This document shows, piece after piece, positions 22,117 through 32,500 of a DNA stretch of 64,000 nucleotides. Under the pieces are notes generated by a model, which saw nothing but the letters and a program-made list of their open reading frames with translations, was not told the DNA's origin and searched no databases. The DNA lies in contig NC_044008.1 of assembly GCF_900496995.4 (NCBI RefSeq), positions 2,022,453-2,086,452 of the forward strand, given 5' to 3'. The first letter of the stretch is position 1. Every line of letters starts with the position of its first letter. The stretch comes from Aquila chrysaetos chrysaetos. Its lineage: Eukaryota > Chordata > Aves > Accipitriformes > Accipitridae. The position numbers were made by a program, and so were the translations under genes.

Positions 22117-22593
22117 TCACTTTCGCCGCCCTATTTGGGCCATGAGGTGTGCATTGGCAGCGGCCTTTGCCCGCAAGTTCTTGGCTTTGGCGATGTTGAA
22201 GAGGATGTTCATGATGTTAGTGGGGACATCGAGGGAGAGGGTGACCTTGGTGCGACGGTCGCTCTTGGCTCGGTTTTGGTACGTCTTCCCCTTCACCTGC
22301 GCCTGGGAGACATATTTGTAATGGCCTTCCCCCGGGAACGTCCTTTTCCCCATCTCTTCATCCACCGCATCCTCCTCCTCCTCTTCCTCCTCCTCAGATG
22401 CCTCCACTGGCAATGGGGAGTCGAAGCTGCGCTTGTCCAAGACGGCATTTTCTTCTGGGTGGCTCTTCTGGGCTTCAGCGAGGGCCGCGTTGAGGCAGCT
22501 GAAGATGGAGGCGGCGTTGTAGAGGCGGAGAGCCCGGCCGGTCTCGGTGGCACAGAGGAGGGCGAGGAGGAGCAGCAGCCTGGTGTGGGGCAT
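22117..22593 (-). CDS. UCN3: Urocortin 3 prepropeptide
   Basis: Encodes a 158-residue secreted CRF-family hormone precursor whose mature peptide is the selective ligand of CRF receptor type 2. Residues 1 to about 21 are a leucine-rich signal peptide. The propeptide contains a conserved SIFSCLN block, a KR site (54-55), an acidic run of eight Glu (67-74) and a second KR (83-84), then the conserved YVSQAQ. The mature peptide is residues 117-154 (38 aa, starting [13 protein letters not shown] and ending [11 protein letters not shown]), preceded by RRTK and followed by GRRK, giving a C-terminal amide. Human UCN3 has the same length mature peptide and differs at a few positions as I recall it. The whole CDS lies in one exon; the acceptor (tgggcag) sits just upstream with the exon starting at 22602, as in other UCN genes. 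The Met at 22593 is chosen because it sits directly before the signal peptide and after the splice site. Confidence 0.95.
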   Translation of the reverse strand: MPHTRLLLLLALLCATETGRALRLYNAASIFSCLNAALAEAQKSHPEENAVLDKRSFDSPLPVEASEEEEEEEEDAVDEEMGKRTFPGEGHYKYVSQAQVKGKTYQNRAKSDRRTKVTLSLDVPTNIMNILFNIAKAKNLRAKAAANAHLMAQIGRRK

Positions 22594-24103
22594 TGCGGTG
22601 GCCTGCCCAGTGGAAACAGCGAGGGGAGGGCAGAGATGGGCATGAGCTTCCCGCGGGGCCCAGGGCAGAGCACCGCTGTCCCACCATCCTCCCACATCCC
22701 ATGGACCTGGGTTGACCTCCCAGGTTCCCCCCAGGTCCCGTCTAATGGTTAGGGCAGGTGGGAATGAGTTGCCTTGGGGCCTCCTCCTCCAAGCTGCAAC
22801 ACCTCAGCCCCTGGTTTTGGGGTGCTGGGTGGAAGGCAGGATGTCCAAGTTGCTTTGCAAGGCTGCAGCCTCCATGGAGGGGAGGATTTGGTCATCCCTT
22901 TGCTGAAACACAAGTGTCTGGTGCAGGAGAGCTGGTTTCTACTGTGGGTACCTCCTTGCCTGGGCCAATCTCACTGCAGTCCCCATGCAGCCCTCTCCAC
23001 CTTGCTAACACCTCCATGGAGTAACCGTGGGTACCACCAGCTGCTGTAAAGGTAGGTTTTCCTTTCAGCTCCTCTCCGGTCAGCCTAAAACCACCATGTT
23101 TCTGTGCTCTCTGAAGCCAGAAATTGTCCATCTACCTGCTCACACAACTCTGAAGAGGGCATGGAGAGTGGGGGACAGTCAGCCCCAGTGCTGGGAGGGT
23201 GATCTGCCACCTGTCCAGTGTGATGGTCCTATGTCCCCTCTCCAGCCCTGGATTGCTCTGGGATTGCCTGTTACCCCATGGCTCCATCCCCAGGACCCCC
23301 CTCCACCCTGGATGCAGGACAGGCTGCCCCATCTGATGGCACATTTGGGGCACAGTCCCCCTGTGGACAGCCCTGCCTGGGGACCTGGGGGGCACCTCCA
23401 AAATCACAGCTCAGCATCATCACTCCCTGCTTGAAATACAGTCATTTTGGGGTCTTGCAGGGGCTGAAAACCTCAGGATAACCCTCCTGCTCTGCAAAAC
23501 CTCCCCGTCTCTGAGTCCTGTCTCTCCGGGAAGCAACCCATCTCCCTGTATACCCACCCGACTGCTCAAAAAGGCCACCAGAGATCTCTTGGTGGGGGTC
23601 TTTGCCCCTGTCAAGGTCAGACAAGTGTCCCTGGGGCCAGCCCTGAGGGCACAAGGGCCCTCCAAGTGCCTGGAGGCATGATGGCATTCCCAATCCTTGG
23701 GCCCCATCTTGTGGCAACCACATCGCACGGCAAGCTCTGGCCTGGGCACAGTCGCCAGGGGTGCGGGACCCTGCCTGGGGCTGAGGTTTCACTGCTGGTT
23801 TGGGGCTGTGAGCTGCTAAGTTATTATTTCCCATGGGAATGGGAGTGTGGAGGGGCCAAGGAAGCTGGGGGAAGCCCTTGGGAAGCTCTTGCGGAGCAGG
23901 ATGGCTCCTGCAAGTCTCCATGGTCTTCTGTGTCTTGGGGCTAGTGCTGGGGATGGAGACTGTGCCTCGCTGCAGGAGGGGCTGTGGGGTGGGGGAGATG
24001 TCCTCACACTGATCCAAAATCAGATCAAATCACTTCTCCCCAGGAGCTGTCACCCTGGACCTGCTCTTCTGCCACTGAGCCACAGTCCCTGAAACTGCTG
24101 TCA

Positions 24104-24350
24104 CCTTAACTCTGCCCTTTGCTGTCCCGTGGCGGGGAAGACCAAGGCAGGTTTATCCCCTTAACTCTGCCCTTCGCTGTCCCGTGGTGAGGAAGACCAA
24201 GGCAGGTTTATCCCCTTAACTCTGCCCTTCGCTGTCCCGTGGTGAGGAAGACCAAGGCAGGTTTATCCCCTTAACTCTGCCCTTCGCTGTCCCGTGGTGA
24301 GGAAGACCAAGGCAGGTTTATCCACTTAACTCTGCCCTTTGCTGTCCCTT
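24104..24350. repeat. 55-bp minisatellite, about 4.5 copies, in the UCN3 intron
   Basis: Units start at 24104, 24159, 24214 and 24269, with a partial fifth at 24324. Each begins 'ccttaactctgccctt' and ends 'aggcaggtttatcc'. The middle units are nearly identical, which suggests recent expansion. A further stray copy of the first 15 bases occurs near 24473. Confidence 0.9.
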
Positions 24351-26223
24351 GGAGGGGGGAGCTTGGGGCAGGTCGTACAGGCAGGATTTGAGGGAACCAC
24401 TCGATTGCCACTTCTTTGCTTCGCTCGCCCCTGCGTAAAACCCCACAGAGCTTCCCCAGGCAGCAACCGTCCCCTTAACTCTGCCCTGTGTCCAGATGAT
24501 GTGCAGCAGCCACGGCGTGACCCAGGCAGCACCGGCAAAGCCGGCGCTGTAGGATGGGGGAGGAAAACCCTTCCCAGGCACATAACTCCCATGTGAAGGC
24601 TATTCAGGGCCAAAACTCTCCTTCCTTCAGCCCTGAATCAGACATTTAAATCCTGGGACTTAGATTTTGCTTGCAAAAGCTTAATGGAATGAAGATCTTT
24701 CTCCCACCCCCAAAAATCTCCCCCTTTGCAGCTGCATTTCAGTCCCAGACGAAGCAGCTCTCCCCCCACCCCAGCAAACTCCTTGCAGCCCCTGCTAGCA
24801 GGATGGGGAGCTTGGGGCTGTGAATTTAGAAATTGCTAAATTTCTCGCCCCTGCCTGTGGCCCCTGCTTTCCTGGGGACACTGTTTGTCCCCGAGCTGCT
24901 GGATGGAGAATGGGAACATCACCGACAGCCCTTGCAGAGCCAGTACGGCTGCTGGGAGAGAACTGAGCTGGTTTGAGCTGCCGCTGCCCTCTCCAGAGCT
25001 GCGGAGCAGCATCTCCACCTCGCCTCTCCCCGACAGCTATTTCACCACCGTCTGGAACAGGTGGCTTGGTCCCGCAGCCAGCTCAGGCTTTTTCTGCTTA
25101 GCAAAACTCTTTAGGGACTTCAGCCGAGCGAGAGGAAAGGCAGAGCAAAGGTGACTGAAAAGCATCCGCACCCAGCACCTGGTTTCCTGGTCCTCGGCTG
25201 TGGGGTGGATATCCTGACAAAAAGAGCAAAAATGAAGGCAAAGCAGCAGAAAAAATGCAGTGTCCATCTGTGCTGGCCAGAAAGCAAAAGCTGATTTTTT
25301 TTTTTTTTTTTTTCCCATGGTTGTTTTGTGCCCAGGCATGCCAGAAAGGTTTTCTTGGACCAGAAAGCAAGCTGGAATTGGGTTTTTCTCCCCTCCCCGC
25401 CCTCCCCCAAAAAACAGGAAAAGAAGAAAACCACCTGCAGCAGATCTGAGGAAGTCGGACTTAAATCTGCCGCTGCCGGAGGGTGACCTGCGGGTGCCAT
25501 TCCCCGTGGGTGGAAATTGCCTGGATGCCCGTGAGCAATTTACAGGCATTATACCGAGATGGTGCCGACAGCCACGGCAGGACCATTTGTGTCGGCTGAA
25601 GATCTGCCTCTCAGCTTTAAAAGAGAAAAGTCAATCGCTCCGGCAAGGCAGCTCTGCAAACTGGGACAAAGCTATTTGCTGCTTATCATGGGCTCCTTGG
25701 CATGGGATTAAGTTCATTTTTTTCCCCATCAAAAAGTAAGTCTGGAATAAAATAATACTGTGGATGAGACCTGTAGACTTTGAAAACTCTTTCTGTCTGA
25801 TGCCACCTCTACTTTCCTAATGAATCTCTCCTGATGATGCTGATTCCCAGGGCTCCAAAATTCAAGCGAAGCCTGTGGGGATGGGGCTGTGCCCTCCTCT
25901 CCTCCCCATCCCTTTAAGCACAGCGGTGATTTGTATCCCCACATTTCAATTTCCCAAGATTTCCAAACTCTACCCATGCTGCCCAGCCTGATCTGCCTCC
26001 AAAAATTGTTATAATAATAAAAAAGATATTTGGTTAGGAGTTAGGAGGGAGGGTGGGGGGAGACTCTTAACACAGTATCTTGAACTGCTTTTCCCTACCC
26101 TGCCTTTTCTTTTTTTCTTGCAGAGAAATGTGGGACCTGATCTCTCAAAGAAAGCACTGAAATATTTAATGTTTGTGCAAATGAAGCCTGCTGCTGGTTA
26201 ATAAATGAAATCCAGGTACTCAC

Positions 26224-26370
26224 CTGGTAGTCCTCGTTGGTCGGGATGGGAAGGGGTTGCTGCAGTCTCACTCCAAGTACAGAGGCATCAGGCGCGTTCC
26301 CCTGAACTTCTGCACCCTCGCTTTTCTTTTATTGTTATTAAGAGGGCTGTGATATTTTTTCTCTCTACGG
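26224..26370 (-). other. UCN3: Candidate non-coding first exon of UCN3
   Basis: On the minus strand a strong donor (CAG, then GTGAGTACC) ends at 26224, downstream of a TATA-like box at 26391-26405. A leading exon of about 145 bases would then be spliced over a 3.6-kb intron to the coding exon at 22602. UCN-family genes typically have an untranslated exon 1 and a coding exon 2. The assignment rests on signals and position only, and the 5' end is an estimate from TATA spacing. A second A/T-rich motif near 26322-26330 could shift it. Confidence 0.45.
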
Positions 26371-26390
26371 AAACGCTTTTCCCCTCCCTC

Positions 26391-26405
26391 GTGTATATAT
26401 AAAAA
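26391..26405 (-). promoter_or_regulatory. UCN3: TATA-like box, candidate UCN3 promoter
   Basis: Minus strand TTTTTATATATACAC. It lies about 30 bases upstream of the estimated start of the candidate first exon. A CRE-like ATGACGTT (minus strand, 26495-26502) and a 22-bp palindrome lie 60-110 bases further upstream. Confidence 0.45.
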
Positions 26406-26460
26406 TGAGCGATCACGGGGTTTGAGTCGTAACTCCAGACGTAGAGCCTTCATTTGGGCA

Positions 26461-26482
26461 TGATTTCATTAAAATGAAATCA
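26461..26482. promoter_or_regulatory. Perfect inverted repeat (10-bp arms, 2-bp centre)
   Basis: TGATTTCATT, then AA, then AATGAAATCA. The arms are exact reverse complements. The A/T-rich ATGAAAT-type core could bind a homeodomain or POU dimer. It sits just upstream of the candidate UCN3 promoter. The function is inferred from sequence and position only. Confidence 0.4.
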
Positions 26483-26509
26483 GAGGGAGCTGGCAACGTC
26501 ATGGGGCTG

Positions 26510-29500
26510 TGGTGCCTCTCCCCATTCAGAAGGAAAAAAGGAGGGGGGGGGGAGGAAAAGACATCTGAACCCGACAGCCTGGTGAGAGTCACCCGAAAAT
26601 GGGGCTGTTGCCAACACCGGGACTTTGCAGGATCACGCAGACACACTTTTCCCCCGCTCCTCCAGGTAGCCAGGCACTTGGTGCAAGGATATTTTAAATG
26701 CAAAGATTTTTATGCCCCCTAAGGATGCCTGTTGGGGTTTTCAGTGTTGATTAACAGTGTTATCCCAATTAATGTGTTTCTATTCGAAGAGTGGGGCTGG
26801 TGCAGCACCTTGGCAGGGTTTTGCCCCGGGCCAGTGCTCATAACCCCCATCCACAGCAAGGACAGACTTGCCCCACTCACACTGCTCTGCCCTCTGCCTG
26901 GTTTCCCGTCTCTGGGGGTTTTTGTCCTCCCATGCAGGCAGCGAAACCTGTGGAAGATTGAAATTTTGTAAAACTTCCTCCAGGACGTGGTAGCACAGTC
27001 CCAGGTGCAGCACGGAGGTAGGGATAATGTGTGCCTCGAAAAAAAACCCTCAAGCTCCCCAAACCCATGGAGATCGGTCCAGCAGAACTTACTCAGATTG
27101 CACCGAGACAGCAGCAAGGCAGGAAACCCTCCCAGTCTGGGGTCCCAGTAAGACTCTGATCCTGGTGTGGTCAGAAAGAGATCTCCTGCAATACGTCATG
27201 GCACTGGTTTGCAAGCAAAAGTGCTTTGTTCTCTAAAGAGGATGGGGATGGAGATTGCCCTGCTGGGAACAGGGGTTGCTCCATGTGATCTGGGGCTGAG
27301 ACACCCAAAGAAGTCAGGTCTCTCGTGGAGGGTCCTTCCAACAGCGACTGCAGATTTGCGGCTGGGCTGAGGGCTCCTGGTGGCCCCAGGACCCTACTCA
27401 GCCCTGCTTGGTTGTCAGAGCTCCTCTCTGAAACCTGCTTTGAAATGCCGTTGTCACCTTCTTCTAGCAAAGGGCTGGTGGTGTGCAGTTATGCCTGGAA
27501 AGGGACAAATCCTACCAAAAGTGGAGAAAATCCTCTGAGCAACCCCACAAAAGTTAACAGCAGCCAATAGTGACCCTGGATGGGCTCCAAGTTAGGATGG
27601 GGAGATGTTCTCTCTTGGACCACACACCAGCGATGGTCACAGCAGCTCCTTTGGAGAAAAGGAGCCACGACTGTGGATATTCTTGGATAAGCATCTTTGA
27701 GCTTCTCACCCAGCTCCTGAAGATGCTGGCCATTGTCTGAGAGGCAGCGACTGGTAACACCGAGGTCCCCTTTGGCTTCAGTCCTGAGTGTTTTCCCCTT
27801 AATCACCTCCAGCTGTTGGCTGAGACACATCAGGATCCACCGCTCCAGCAATTCACTCCTCTTTCATTTTCATTTGAAGCTTTCATCTCCTGGACTGAGG
27901 TTTTCTTTTCCCCTCCTTCACTGAGACCTGGAAGGTGGTTTGGTTATCCAAATCTTTGGAGCCTGTGGTCATATTTTTGGGCAAGCAAACCTGCTTGCAG
28001 ACTTCAGTGCAAAGAGCTCGGTGGGAAACTCCATTAGATGGACTTCTTCCCATCAAGAATGAGGGAAATCACCATCTGGCCCGCAGTCCTCGCTCCTCTC
28101 CCTCTGGCAAATGCTCGTGGGCTCATTTATTGCAGTGGGACGAGCTTTCTCTAAGGGCCGCACGGTCCCTGGAGCTGATGAAACCCTTGAGCTCATGCTC
28201 TGCAGTGAAGAAGCAGTGATAGATGAGAGCTATTTCCTACCCATCCCTCACGGCGGAGGTCCATTAAAAAAGATTTCCCCTTGTGCTCGTTGCAGATGTG
28301 CGAGTGCTGATTCTCAGCAACCTTCGTCTTCCCCTTTCTTGGCTTGTGTCCTGCCTTTCCTCAACCTCCACAGGGTAAGAAGGGCTTGAGTCAGCATCGT
28401 TACGCGGCAGCTTAATTAGTGTGGTGGACCAGGGGACATCGCAGGGCAAGGCCTGAAGCTTAGCAGGAGTTATTTAACTAGCTTTTTAACATATACGCAA
28501 TTCTTTGGGTGGTGCTAAGTTCCACCCAGGTTTGACTCAACCCAGGTTTGACTACCCAGGGAAGAAGGCTTTGTGTCTGGGGTGGACAGTGAGGGCTTCA
28601 CCAGCATTTATCTCCTATCGTGCCTCCTTGGAGAGATGTGTTTTGCATTCTTTTGCTCCCTGAGGGCTGCAGATACTTGCTATGATCCTTGCAGAACGCT
28701 CAGGAGACCCTTGGGCTCTGTTTAGCTCAGACCACTGATAGCTCTGCATGCTTCAGAGCTGGTTAGGGATTCACCTCCCCTGATTTTGTTGGTCTGGGGA
28801 TAGAAGAAGGGGGTTGAGCACCTAAATACGTGTGGGGTGGGAGCTCTGTGTGCTAACCTGCCTAATGGGTATTGCATGAAAGATGTGTGGGCACTCAGAA
28901 AGTGGGTCCTCCTCTGCCTACCAGAGGGGGATGTCTCCATCCCATGCCATGCCATCAAATCCCATTGGGGTAGAGGAGCAATTTAAAAGGGCCAGGAGAA
29001 CTGCCGACAATATCTCCGGTGGCATTTTGGACTCAATTGGCACCTGCTCAGCCAAGAGATCAGCCAAGGAATATAAAAGATGTGGAAAGGTTATTGTTTC
29101 TGGCATTTGGGCATCCCCTGGCCCCAAAGGCAGGGCAAAACTGGTACCCCAGAAATCAAGGCCTGGTGCACCCCTCTGACGCAAGGACCTGGGGTCCCTG
29201 ATCACCTCCAGGAGTTTCAGGTCGTCAGGCCACAAGTAAAGCCCTGCTATTGCCAGAATCACTGGGTACCTGTGATTCAGGTACTTGGGAAAGGGAATAT
29301 ACGTTAGGGAAAGACGTGATGTCAATATAGATTAATGAAGCCTTCCTAAAGCCCACTTTCTCCCAGAGGTGATGGGGTCTTTAACTTATTTCAGTGCATA
29401 TCCAAGTGAATTAAACTGTATGAAGACTATAGGTTGGGACAGGGTAAGGTCTATTTAGCTGCATCCACACAAGTGATGGCTGCTCCGCTTTTACAACCAT

Positions 29501-32500
29501 CCCATCCCTTGTGGTGGTCTTCTCTTACTGAAGCTTTCCTGGGGTTGAGAGGAGAGGGTGTGTGATGGAGGGATTCAGCCCTTCCTGGTTGGTGGCTGCA
29601 ATGATGTGACTTGGGGACATTGGGAAAGGGCTGACCCACATACTAGGAGGTCCTGTAGGACTTTGAGGGGGTGTTTGTCGGTGTCAACTCCCACTAGGGC
29701 TCTTTGGTGTCTGCAGCTACTGCTGCAGCCTTGCATGGGAGGGTGACAAACACAACTACCCACCTTCGGCATGGGTCTGTCTTCACATAATTGGGGTTGA
29801 ACCTCACCCCACTTGACTGAATTGGGTGGCAGTGGAGCTTAAGGATCTTGGGACCAGGGCACAAGGGCAGCCTGAAAGACAGGGAGGCACTCAGTGCTTA
29901 ACAAACTCCTTTCCTGGGCAGCCGTGCTTGAGACAGATTATCCCAGTGGCTGCAAAGGTGAAAAGCAATCAAAATAACCCTAAAGACACACTACATTTGA
30001 AGGAATGGTGTATACACATGGGTCCCCCTCAAAAGTCAATCCTGCTGCCAGAATGATGTATATAAATTTGAGTCTATTTGTTTTTTTCCTGCAGATGACA
30101 AAAACTACCTGAGAGAGAAGCTGGAGCATGGAGGTGAATGTGTTTCTCATCATTCAGCAGGTCACCACTGGATCCAGGTGGTGAAACCCATCTCCATCTC
30201 CTGAGCATATACTAGGGTGTATTTCTGTTTTATTTAACCATAAAATGCTTTGCTGTTGGGAAGGGTCGGTGCAGGACAATGTTCTTGTAGGAGGCAAATC
30301 CGCACGCCAGACATGGAGTCTTCACTGTGATTTTATTAGGGGAAAATGGGAAAGGGAAGGCAGCGCCTAAGAAAGAAAGATGAAAGAAGTCGAACTGCCT
30401 GATTCATCCCTATCAGTCTGCTTTAAAACCAAACCAGACTGTTTTAGCTGGCTGGCTACTGAGGCTTGCAGGTCCCTGCTCCAGTCTTTGCTTTCGCAGA
30501 GGATCAGAGAGGAGATTTTGCTGCAAAACTGAAAATGTCACAGCATGAAAATTACCCCGGCTGACCCTGACGGAGGCAGCCATACTACAAACATCCCGGG
30601 GCACCCATGGGAGCTGGATGGTGGCAGAGGGGACTCAAACTCCCAAAGGTTTCTCCCAAAATTACCAAACTTATGAAAAATGCAGGCTTTGTCATGAGCA
30701 TCCTCGCACATCTCCCTCATGCATCTGTCTTTTCAGGAGCAGGACACCTTCTCACCTCTCCACAGCCTCTCTCGCTCTTGCCGAGCTCAATTTCCTTCTG
30801 TGAATCATCATTTAAAGCCCAAATGTGGGCAGCTGAAGAGGATCTTATTAAAGTTTCATCACTACAACAATTCCACTACTGGGAAAAATAAGACACAGCG
30901 ACTTGTGGTCATATCACACCAGAAGCCTTGAAAGCAAAAAGCATGCCCCAAATACCAGCACAGAAGTTTTGCCTGGCCCAGGGAAGCAAAGGCAATGTGA
31001 TGCGAGATCGTGTTTACTGCTTCCAGTACCAGACTTGCATAAAGGAGTTGGTCACGGGTGCGCTGTAGGTCCATAGAGGGGCATAAGAGAGTTTTCTGGT
31101 TTGCTTTGCCCCTTCTTTAATAATCTCTAAACTCAGTTTGCATTTTCAAGGCTGCAGAGGGAAGAGGACCTCGCTGTGATACGAGACTGCCCATCTCCCA
31201 TCTCTCCGTAACCCTACAGCGAACGGCCCTTCCTCTCCCGTGAGGCTGATTTTTGGTGGGTTTCTCGTCCCCATAACCCCATTCTGGGGGTGATTTTCAC
31301 TCCTTCCAACAGCTCAGCAGCAGCAAGACCCTGCATATGTCTCCAAGGTGGCTGTATAGCAGGCACTGGGGGGGTTGGAAAGCCCTGTCACTTCGAGCTG
31401 GGACCTCAGCAGAGGGAGAAGAGGAGCTGGGGACGTGGAATTTGTTAGTTTTGCAGGGGTTGAATTATTTTGCCTTTCTTGCCTTTTTTTTCATCTTTTT
31501 GGGCCCCGAGCCTCTTGCTGCTGCCGCAGGGTCACAGGGGATTTACAGCCCTGGTTGTACGCAAAGCACTTGGCTGCCTGTAACGAGCAGTTACCCACCC
31601 CACCTTCAGTGTTTCATGTTCCTGGCAATTAATTATCTCTGCTTGGAGCTTTTGATGCAAATGTAATATCAGAAAACCTCTTTGGGATAAAATGTGCTGG
31701 GGCTAATTTGCAGATTGCTACGTACTCTTCTCCAAGAATCGCTTGGGCCAAACCCAAAGACCAACTTCACCACTGACAGCCTTCAGGCATGAAATAAAGC
31801 TCAGTTCTTGATGTTTTCCCTCCAAAGGAAGAAAAGAAAAAAGCAATGGAGACGAAAAAAATAACCTTACATCCTCCAAATTGTCTTCCCCAAGTGTTTT
31901 CTACAATGTTTTTCTCTGCTATCTCTCTGTTGCACCTCCTACCCCTTCTCCAAAGAGGTATTTGCACCTAACTGTACACATGGTATGTGCCTGCAGCTAT
32001 GTGGGCATCACATCTCTGGTTGGAAGGAAACATCTAAAATCAAGAAAAAATGGAAAGGGAGGCAGCAGGAGCCTGGATCCACACGCAGGAGCGGCACTGG
32101 CCTCGGGGCGTTTATCCTGACAGCAGGTCAACACATAAAACCTATTTATACCCTATGGAGTGAAGTATAAAAAGAGCTGCTTCTCCTTTTTCCTGCCTTG
32201 ATAAGCAGGGATTGTTCCCACTGGTAAGGCTACAGCAGCTGGATGAGGCGGGTGGGAGAGACTTTGCTCAAGAAATGCAACGGTTTCTTCTCTACAGATG
32301 GGTTATATCGCTCCTCCGGCATTTCTTTGCCACTGGGATCATGGCCGTGGGTTGGCCCCTTGGCTTCATGATCCATGAGGACGTGCTTAGGGTGGTTTCA
32401 GGGGCAGGGTGAGACACATCTGGGGGATGCAGGGCTCACTGGTGGGGCTCAGGGTGCTGGGCTAAGGGATGGCCAAGGAGCCGTCCAGAGAAAGCCTGAG

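Noticed and set aside
22108-22752. 214-codon + strand open frame
   Set aside because: It is the reverse strand of UCN3; the minus frame encodes a recognisable hormone precursor.
26124-26215. Exon-like segment on the + strand (tttttcttgcag ... tccag|gtactc)
   Set aside because: Weak donor, stop codons in all likely frames and no partner exon; the minus strand has the better splice donor at the same place.
28500-28560. Direct repeat of 'acccaggtttgact'
   Set aside because: Only two short copies, of the kind common by chance or slippage.
30094-30142. Good + strand acceptor (ttttttcctgcag) before ATGACAAAAAC
   Set aside because: The following frame stops quickly and no partner exon was found.
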